From Verrucomicrobiota bacterium (GTDB lineage: Bacteria; Verrucomicrobiota; Verrucomicrobiia; Opitutales; Opitutaceae): 54,819 bases of DNA. The position numbers were made by a program, and so were the translations under genes. Shown here piece after piece: positions 48,940 to 54,819 of the stretch (its first letter is position 1; each line of letters starts with the position of its first letter). The notes beneath the pieces were generated by a model. The model searched no databases. It worked only from the letters and a program-made list of their open reading frames with translations, and was not told the origin of the DNA. The DNA lies in NCBI GenBank assembly GCA_016235555.1, contig JACRKC010000015.1, positions 1 to 54,819 on the forward strand, in the 5' to 3' direction.

Positions 48940-51444
48940 CTATGGTCCGGCCACAAACGTCCACGCGCTGCGGCCGGCTTGCACCGAAGCGACCGCGAAG
49001 GGGGCCACAAGCGCGGTGGCGCCGGGCACGGCGAGATTTGCCCTCGCGGGATCGGCGGCGACGAGGTCGGTGCCGAGCGCGGTGGTGATTTCGAGCGTGC
49101 CGTCGGGGCGGAGTGCGACGCGCTGGACAAACGGGACCTCGCCGGCGTGGGCGGCGAAGACACTCCAGAATACCTTCGGACTTTCACCCGTCGTGCGACG
49201 GACGACGTAGGGGAGCGTGGCGCCGAGGTCGGAGTTTTTCCAATCGCGCTGGCCCCAGCCATCGGCGACGAAGGCGTGTTCACCCGGCTGGCCGACGTTC
49301 CACGCGACGGCGGTGAGTTTCGGGCCGGCCGGCCACGTCGCGCGCCAGACGGGGGCGGCGGTGAGTGCGCGGATGTTGGAGAAGTCGTAGAGTTTGGCGG
49401 CCGCGGGCTCCGCCGTGGTGTCGGCGAGGGTGATGCTTGAGGCCGAGGCGTGGTAAACGAAGTCCTGCGTGCGCCCGCCCTGCACGCGAAAGCAGTCCAC
49501 GACGTAGGTGCGGCCGCCGCCGTGGTCGATGACCGCCGAGGTGCGATGGTAGAGCGAGACCTCGGCGTAGGCGCGCGATGAGGCGGCCATGACCTTCACG
49601 TGGGGCGAGGTGCGGAAGAAATGCACGGTGCCCTCGCGCTCGCGCGTGCGCTGGTCGCGCTCGTCGAGCACGACGGTGTTGTGAGCGACGGTGCGGCCGA
49701 GCTGGTGCTTCTTGGGGTGGTCCCAGAGGTAGCCGAGGTCGCTCAGAACTTCGTGCCCCTCGCGCCAGTAGGAGAGATTCAGACTGTCGTTGTGGTGATG
49801 GCCGCCCCAGTGGCTGGCGCTCAGCAGCAACAGGCTTTCGCGTCCGTCTGCGCCGGAGCGCAGGTGGCCGATGCGCAGTTCGGGCGGGCAGAAATCGGAC
49901 AGTGAAAACGGGGGCGAGGTGCGCTGCTCCAGTCCGGGTTCGCGATAGTAGAGCGCGGTGCTCGCCTGGCCACGGGTGAGATCGGGGCCGCAAATTTCCT
50001 TGAGCAGCGTGAGATACTGCGGTCGTTCCGGATAGTTGGCGGCGAGGAGTTCGGCGAACTGCGCGCCGAGCGTGGTCGTGCGATACGAGTCGGCATACGC
50101 GGGATAGGTGAGGTCGCCGTGCAGGCCGTTGACGCAATTCTCCCAGACGCGTTCGTAGGCGGTGCCGTGGTAGAGATCGGTGGCGACGCGGCGCTGGCCA
50201 TCGGGGCCGACATAGCCCGCGGGCTCGGTGTAGCCGCGCAACGCCTGCGGCATGTCCCAGATGTTATGCAGCGTCATCATCGCGTAGGCGGGCGATTCGG
50301 ACGTGGTGCCGTCGGGGAGGAACCAGCCGTTGATCGTCTCCTGAAATCCGTCCCAACCGAAACGCACGAGGCCGGGGTGGCCGACGGCGAGGCCGACGAG
50401 GGCGGCGGCGGTGCGGTTGCCGACGGACTTGTTGTTGATCTGTTTGTCGGCGACGAGGAGCACCGTGCTCTCGAGCAGGAGGTCGCGTTCGATGAGGCGG
50501 CGCTGGGCGTCGGTGTAGACGGGCGTGCCATCGGCGTTTTTTGCGGTGCAGGTGAAGTCGTAGGCCTCGGTCACGCGGCGGACGAAGCCCGATTCCTGGC
50601 CGACGCCCGAGGCGCGGCCGGCCGACCAGTAGCCCGTGTGCAGCCGCCGGTCGGGCTGGTTGGGCGGCGGGCAGAGTTCGTCGACGGGCAGTTTGTTGAT
50701 CGCGAGCGCGGCGACGCGCGGGTCCAGGTCGGCGTATTCGCCGTAGCCGACATGCACGAGCCAGCCCGGATAGGCGGCGGCGAGGCGCTGCAGGATATCG
50801 CGCGTGGCGCGGGCGAAGTCGGCGTTGCCGGTGAGCAAGTGCGCCTCGGCAAACGTGCTCGCGAGCGAGGCGACGTGGCTGACTTTGCGGGCGCGGATGT
50901 TGGCCGTGAAACTGGGGCGCCCCGTGCGGTAACCGAAGATCACAAACGGCTCGCCGCCGTAAAAGGTGAACGTCTGCGGGTGCCGCCAGGTGGCGTGCAA
51001 CTCGATCGACTCCGGGTAGCGGGCGTTGGGAAACACCGTCTGGCATTGGTCGCAGACGAGTTGGTCGGGCGCGGTCTCGCGCCACGTCCACAGGCCGTGC
51101 GGGTGGACGGGTTTGCCTTGGTCGCGACACGCGGGGCAGGGCGTGAACTTCGGGTCGCCGGGCGTCGTGTCCGGGACCATCGTCGCGAGAAACTCCGGCG
51201 TGATCCTGGGCAAGGCGCGCTGGGCGGCGCGCTCGACTGACGTCGCATACGACTTCGCCCATGGGTAGCGGGCGAGGTTGGCCCGGGCGCGGACGACGTC
51301 GGCGGGTTTCGTGGCGCCGCTCGGGTGCTGGACCGTGGCCCGGTATTTTTCCCATTCGGACCAGTCGTGCAGCGGTTCGGCGGCGGTGGCGGAGCACGCG
51401 AGCGCGAAGGCGGCGGCGAAGAAGACAGGCAGGGGGCGCGACAT
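48940..51444 (-). CDS. Exported heparinase II/III-type polysaccharide lyase
   Basis: 834 residues from ATG 51444. Signal peptide (LPVFFAAAFALACSATAA), an alpha/alpha toroid in the middle and a beta-sandwich with the catalytic-type GGHHHNDSLNLSYW motif. The N-terminal part has a four-cysteine knuckle, CPAC (after PKFT) and CDQC (before QTVFPN), which should bind zinc and is not part of the classical heparinase fold. The substrate is a uronate-containing polymer (alginate, heparin-like or ulvan-type). It follows the DUF4962 lyase gene across a palindromic element; the two probably act together. Confidence 0.88.
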   Translation of the reverse strand: MSRPLPVFFAAAFALACSATAAEPLHDWSEWEKYRATVQHPSGATKPADVVRARANLARYPWAKSYATSVERAAQRALPRITPEFLATMVPDTTPGDPKFTPCPACRDQGKPVHPHGLWTWRETAPDQLVCDQCQTVFPNARYPESIELHATWRHPQTFTFYGGEPFVIFGYRTGRPSFTANIRARKVSHVASLASTFAEAHLLTGNADFARATRDILQRLAAAYPGWLVHVGYGEYADLDPRVAALAINKLPVDELCPPPNQPDRRLHTGYWSAGRASGVGQESGFVRRVTEAYDFTCTAKNADGTPVYTDAQRRLIERDLLLESTVLLVADKQINNKSVGNRTAAALVGLAVGHPGLVRFGWDGFQETINGWFLPDGTTSESPAYAMMTLHNIWDMPQALRGYTEPAGYVGPDGQRRVATDLYHGTAYERVWENCVNGLHGDLTYPAYADSYRTTTLGAQFAELLAANYPERPQYLTLLKEICGPDLTRGQASTALYYREPGLEQRTSPPFSLSDFCPPELRIGHLRSGADGRESLLLLSASHWGGHHHNDSLNLSYWREGHEVLSDLGYLWDHPKKHQLGRTVAHNTVVLDERDQRTREREGTVHFFRTSPHVKVMAASSRAYAEVSLYHRTSAVIDHGGGRTYVVDCFRVQGGRTQDFVYHASASSITLADTTAEPAAAKLYDFSNIRALTAAPVWRATWPAGPKLTAVAWNVGQPGEHAFVADGWGQRDWKNSDLGATLPYVVRRTTGESPKVFWSVFAAHAGEVPFVQRVALRPDGTLEITTALGTDLVAADPARANLAVPGATALVAPFAVASVQAGRSAWTFVAGP

Positions 51445-51456
51445 CGAACGGCGAAT

Positions 51457-51525
51457 GTAGCGGCGGTCTATGACCGCCGTCGAACGACAATTCCGCAGGC
51501 CTCGGCGGTCATAGACCGCCGCTAC
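51457..51525. repeat. Palindromic element GTAGCGGCGGTCTATGACCG, copy 2
   Basis: A 69-base inverted repeat of two hairpins (GCGGTCtatGACCGC and GCGGTCataGACCGC). The left end GTAGCGGCGGTCTATGACCG is complementary to the right end. Its right edge supplies the TAG stop of the DUF4962 lyase gene. The other copy is inside the composite at 46462-46622. Confidence 0.95.
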
Positions 51526-53861
51526 AGCGATACATTCGCCGGCTCGTCGCGGCCCGGCGCGGGAAAGCGGATCGTGCGACGCTGGCCGCCGATGGTGACA
51601 TCGATCGTTGTGGCGTTGGCCTCGTCGCTGCGCTTCGCGGTCCAGACAGGCGCGGCACCGGCGCGGGACGGCACCAAGATGGTGACCATGCCGAGGGCGC
51701 GGCGCGGTTCGGTCGTGCCGGTCTCGGCGTGCCACTGGTTGGGAAATTCCTTCGTCGGCGCGGGCTTGAAACCGTCGGTCTGGGCGAAGGCGAGCGGCAC
51801 GGGTGAGAGGTAGCCGACGTCGAGTTCCGCTTTGGGCTGCCGCACGTGCAGGCGGGCGTTTTTCTCGTCGATGGAAAAGGCGCTCAGCGCATGGAGCATG
51901 AACTGGAACTTCGCCGGCTGCGGGGCGACGAGTTCGTCGTAGAGCACGATGAACGGCTGCGGGCCCTTGACGAACACGGCGTGGCGCAGCGCGCGTTCGA
52001 GTCTTTTGCCGTAAGCGGGCGTGGCGTCGCCGGCGACGTAGTCGTAGCCGGGGGTGAACTCCTCGCGCACGATGCGGCCGGTGGAACTCACGGAATGGGG
52101 CACCTGGCCCTCGCCATCGACGAGCACGCCGTTTTGCGAGCGGGTGCTGTGGACCCATTGATAGTGGAACTTGCTGCCGTGGAGATCGCGATAGGCGCAG
52201 GCGACGAGCAGGGCGTCGCCGTAGGCGTTCAGCAGAAAACCGTTTTGCGAATTGTGCCCGTGGCTCTGCGTGCCGAACGGACTCGACTTCATCGCGAAGT
52301 GCACGTCGTCGCGGCTGTCGAGCAGGGTGGTGTGCAGACTCGCGATGCCGATGCCGTGGAAGACCTTCGACTGGGGGATGGCGGTCGGCGGCTGGCCGGT
52401 GGGGAGCGGCGGGAGATTGGCACGGTAGAGGAAGCCGAGCACGCCGCCGTTTTCTCTCATGCCGCCGGCCTGGGTCCACCAGCGCCAGATCGCGGCGCGG
52501 CCGCCGTCACCGCTCGTGCTGCGCGCCCGCAGGTGATACTCCATGAAACTCGGCGGAGTGAACGGCCGGAACGAGAGATCGCCGAAGCCGGCGTTGGGCG
52601 AGTGCGGGGGGGCGAGATAGAGCGGATAATCGCCGACCTGGGCGAAGAATGGTTTTTTGAGGCCGTCGATCCCGAGCGCGGATTTCGCGATCTGGAGCCA
52701 CCAGACGGTTTTGTTCTGGTAGCCGCTCCAGTAGCTCACGCCCTCGTGCCAGCCGCCGTCGTCGTCGGACCAGACGGGATAGCAGGCGAAAAACTTGTTC
52801 ACCGCGTAGTCGAGCCACTGCGGTGCTTCGGGGATTTCGTCGAGCCACGCGATGCCGGCCTCGGCGACCTTGTGCCACACGCGGTTGCCGTGGCTGTTGT
52901 AGGGACGCTGGAGATGGCCCACGCCGCGCTGCACCTCGCCGCTGTTCCACGCTTCGATCACGCGGGCGCGGAAGGTCGTCTGGATCTTCGTGCGGTCCTC
53001 GGCGGTGAACATGTCCCACGCCCAATCGTAGGCGCGGGCCGGGCGGTAGAGCAGGGGTTTGCCGGCCTCGCAGTTGAGCGTGAAGTTGGTGTTGCCCTTC
53101 GGGTCCCACGCCGCGAGGTGCAGCACCCAGCGGCGCGCGGCCTCGCCGTAGTGCTTGTCGCCGGTGAGCAGGTAGACGAACGCGATCGTCTCGGCTTCGT
53201 TGCAGGCTTTCTCGGTCTGTTCGCGGTTGGGCCACCAATATTTCACCAGCTCGGCGTTTTCCTTTTCGCGGGCGGAGCCTTTGTGTTCGGGCTCGGGCGT
53301 GGGACCGGCCTTGATGTAGTCATCGGCCGCTTTTTTCAGCGCGGCGAAGGCCTTCGCCTCGCGGCCTTGGGCGAGCTCGCGCAACCGCGGCACATCGTCG
53401 GGGCGCATGAACAACCGCGGGTGTTGCTGCGGCACCTTGGCGCGTTGCTGGGCGAGCGTGGGCATCGGCAGCACGGCGGCGCTGGCGGGCACGACGACCG
53501 CGCGCACGACGCTCCACTCGGAGGCCGCGCCGGTTTTGTCCGCCATGCGGTAGCGCCAGAACCACGTGCCGGACGCGATCGCGCGATCATGCGTGTAGGT
53601 GGGCCACGCGACGCCCTCGACCGTGGTCGTGCTGGCGGCGGGAAATTCGCGGCTGGTCGAAAACTGCACGGCGTAGGTCACGGCGTTGGCGGGGGCGATC
53701 CACGTAAACGTGGGCGGGTTGAGCGGCACGCTCGCGCCATCGGCCGGCCGGTAGCCCCACTCGTCGGGCTTGGCCGGACGCTGGTCGAGCGGCAGGGCCG
53801 CGAAACCGGGAGACGACACGAGCGCCAGCGCGGCGCCGAGGACGAGGCGGGGTAGGTGCAT
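51522..53861 (-). CDS. Exported DUF4962/heparinase II/III-family lyase
   Basis: 779 residues from ATG 53861. Signal peptide (LVLGAALALVSSPGFA), a fibronectin-like DUF4962 domain (~30-145, WGYRPADGASVPLNPPTFTW), the toroid domain (~160-470, with FTLNCEAGKPLLYRPARAYD) and the heparinase beta-sandwich (SSPFGTQSHGHNSQNGFLLN). This is the usual layout of exo-type uronate lyases such as oligoalginate lyases. The stop codon is provided by the adjacent palindromic element, so the natural end may have been a few codons further on. Divergent from the malectin gene. Confidence 0.87.
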   Translation of the reverse strand: MHLPRLVLGAALALVSSPGFAALPLDQRPAKPDEWGYRPADGASVPLNPPTFTWIAPANAVTYAVQFSTSREFPAASTTTVEGVAWPTYTHDRAIASGTWFWRYRMADKTGAASEWSVVRAVVVPASAAVLPMPTLAQQRAKVPQQHPRLFMRPDDVPRLRELAQGREAKAFAALKKAADDYIKAGPTPEPEHKGSAREKENAELVKYWWPNREQTEKACNEAETIAFVYLLTGDKHYGEAARRWVLHLAAWDPKGNTNFTLNCEAGKPLLYRPARAYDWAWDMFTAEDRTKIQTTFRARVIEAWNSGEVQRGVGHLQRPYNSHGNRVWHKVAEAGIAWLDEIPEAPQWLDYAVNKFFACYPVWSDDDGGWHEGVSYWSGYQNKTVWWLQIAKSALGIDGLKKPFFAQVGDYPLYLAPPHSPNAGFGDLSFRPFTPPSFMEYHLRARSTSGDGGRAAIWRWWTQAGGMRENGGVLGFLYRANLPPLPTGQPPTAIPQSKVFHGIGIASLHTTLLDSRDDVHFAMKSSPFGTQSHGHNSQNGFLLNAYGDALLVACAYRDLHGSKFHYQWVHSTRSQNGVLVDGEGQVPHSVSSTGRIVREEFTPGYDYVAGDATPAYGKRLERALRHAVFVKGPQPFIVLYDELVAPQPAKFQFMLHALSAFSIDEKNARLHVRQPKAELDVGYLSPVPLAFAQTDGFKPAPTKEFPNQWHAETGTTEPRRALGMVTILVPSRAGAAPVWTAKRSDEANATTIDVTIGGQRRTIRFPAPGRDEPANVSL

Positions 53862-54043
53862 GACGAAAAACGACACCGCTAACGACGGCGGCGTGCGGCG
53901 GCGGTTGCAGGGCATTTCTCCGGCGTCGCCGTGGTTTCGCCCTATTGTTCGACGAGCGCCGGAGTGGTGCGGGGCGGCGTGCGCCCGTAGTCGGGAGGTG
54001 GGCGGACGTTGTCCTGCGCTCCGTCGAAAATCCCCCCCCAACC

Positions 54044-54601
54044 ATGAAGCTGCTCCCCACTTGTATGCTCCGCGCTTTTCTCTTTCCGGCCGTCGCGGTC
54101 GCGAGCTTGGCCATCGTCCCCTTGCCGGCCGCCGACCAGGCCGGCGACAAGGCGATCCGCATCAAGGCGGGCCTGTCCAAGCCGCACACCGACGAGGCTG
54201 GCGTCGTGTGGCAGGCGGACTCGGGGTTCAGTGGCGGTGACGTCGTCGGGCGCGAGGACAATCTCGCCATCGCCAACACCAGGACGCCGTCGCTCTACCG
54301 CACGGAGCACTACTCGATGACCTCGTTCACGTGGAAGCTGCCGAACGGCCGCTACACGGTGAAGCTCCACTTCGCCGAGACGTTCGAGGGCATCACGGGC
54401 AAGGGCGAGCGCGTGTTTTCTTACCAGGTCGAAGGAAAGGAATTCAAAGACTTCGACATCTTCGCGACCACGGGCGGGGCCAATCGCGCCTACGTCGAGA
54501 CCGTCGAGGTCGAAATCAAGGACGGGCAGCTCGACATCGCGTTTACGCCGAAGGTCGAAAATCCGGAGATCAACGCGATCGAGATCATCCCGGTGAAGTA
54601 G
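54044..54601 (+). CDS. Exported malectin-domain protein
   Basis: 185 residues from ATG 54044; the signal peptide (RAFLFPAVAVASLAIVPLPA) fixes the start. The single malectin fold has IRIKAGLSKPHTDEAGVVWQ, the aromatic LYRTEHYSMTSFTWKLPNG, YTVKLHFAET and a C-terminal INAIEIIPVK. Such domains bind di- and oligosaccharides, often next to lyases or glycosidases. It is divergent from the DUF4962 lyase with a 182-base shared promoter region. No catalytic residue set is expected. Confidence 0.87.
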   Translation: MKLLPTCMLRAFLFPAVAVASLAIVPLPAADQAGDKAIRIKAGLSKPHTDEAGVVWQADSGFSGGDVVGREDNLAIANTRTPSLYRTEHYSMTSFTWKLPNGRYTVKLHFAETFEGITGKGERVFSYQVEGKEFKDFDIFATTGGANRAYVETVEVEIKDGQLDIAFTPKVENPEINAIEIIPVK

Positions 54602-54653
54602 GGGCGCGGCGGACTCCCCGCGCGGGTTGCACCGCTCCCTGGCCGCGGCAGTC

Positions 54654-54680
54654 GTGGCTGAGGCGTCCCGCCTCAGCTGG
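54654..54680. repeat. Single hairpin GTGGCTGAGGCGTCCCGCCTCAG
   Basis: CTGAGGCGtccCGCCTCAG, preceded by GTGG. It is the reverse complement of the core of the double hairpin at 14917-14965. Confidence 0.75.
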
Positions 54681-54726
54681 AATCGTGCAGTTGAACGTGC
54701 GTTTATGCGTAACGGCGACGTGCAGC

Positions 54727-54819
54727 GGTGGAGCGCGTTGCCCCCAACGCGCTGGTTTGAAGGTGGGCGTGGGTTCACCCCGCGACTCGTCGGGGCGTAG
54801 AGCCCCTCCCACCAAAAGC
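54727..54819. repeat. GGTGGAGCGCGTTG element, copy 3, cut by the window edge
   Basis: It begins GGTGGAGCGCGTTGCCCCCA and runs through the inner GGTGGGCGTGGGTTC / GCCCCTCCCACC hairpin to the window end. About 93 of an expected 117 bases are present. Confidence 0.93.

Noticed and set aside
1-54819. CRISPR arrays, tRNA or rRNA genes, complete insertion sequences
   Set aside because: No regularly spaced direct repeats, cloverleaf with T-loop consensus, or transposase gene could be found on either strand.

Overview
The window is high-GC DNA that looks like a plant-polysaccharide-degrading member of the Verrucomicrobiota, most likely an Opitutaceae relative. The reasons are the chlamydia-like class Ic ribonucleotide reductase, the Tat-exported Gfo/Idh/MocA, TIM-barrel and DUF6807 proteins, the secreted glycosidases and lyases, the Oar-type TonB receptor, and the many dispersed inverted-repeat elements. 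This taxonomy is inferred from gene content; no rRNA or tRNA gene is visible.

Layout. (1) 1-12169 carries a corrinoid-dependent methyl-transfer module. It has a RACo-type corrinoid reactivator (5' end outside the window), a protein resembling the methionine-synthase activation domain, a 109-residue unknown, a URO-D-fold methyltransferase I, a corrinoid protein with an unusual C-terminal extension, a GH51 arabinofuranosidase, a MetF/MetV-type methylene-THF reductase, a pterin-binding methyltransferase II, an amidohydrolase and a homocysteine S-methyltransferase. Together these could take a methyl group from an unknown methoxylated or methylated substrate to a corrinoid and then to tetrahydrofolate, with oxidation or methionine synthesis as outlets. 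(2) 12413-17305 holds a Tat-secreted oxidoreductase, a DUF6807 protein and an ABC exporter. (3) 17312-22182 is a glucuronoxylan module: GH67 alpha-glucuronidase and a GPH symporter, divergent from a LacI regulator. (4) 22294-26709 has an ECF sigma factor divergent from a large TonB-dependent receptor. (5) 26804-31376 has two convergent TMTC-like membrane/TPR paralogues. (6) 32091-36671 is nrdB-nrdA. (7) 36762-54601 is a mixed region with DUF4159, GH28, an L,D-transpeptidase, a secreted propeller protein broken by one stop codon, a K+ channel, a TIM-barrel isomerase, a coiled-coil protein, a histidine phosphatase, a glycoamylase-like enzyme, two heparinase-type lyases and a malectin protein.

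Two themes deserve attention. First, the methyl-transfer module sits with arabinofuranosidase and alpha-glucuronidase genes. A hemicellulose-derived methyl donor, such as 4-O-methylglucuronate or feruloyl methoxyls, is therefore a testable idea rather than a demonstrated one. Second, about twenty imperfect palindromes of roughly a dozen unrelated sequence families are scattered through the window. Most share one architecture: two short hairpins whose arms also pair with each other, as in BIME/REP elements. Some are nested inside others. One composite is flanked by 11-bp direct repeats. Several lie inside coding sequences in frame and add visible extra peptides or supply start-proximal residues, C-terminal tails or stop codons. 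No transposase or RAYT gene is present here, so any mobilising enzyme must be elsewhere.

Coordinates of short sites were counted by hand and may be off by one.
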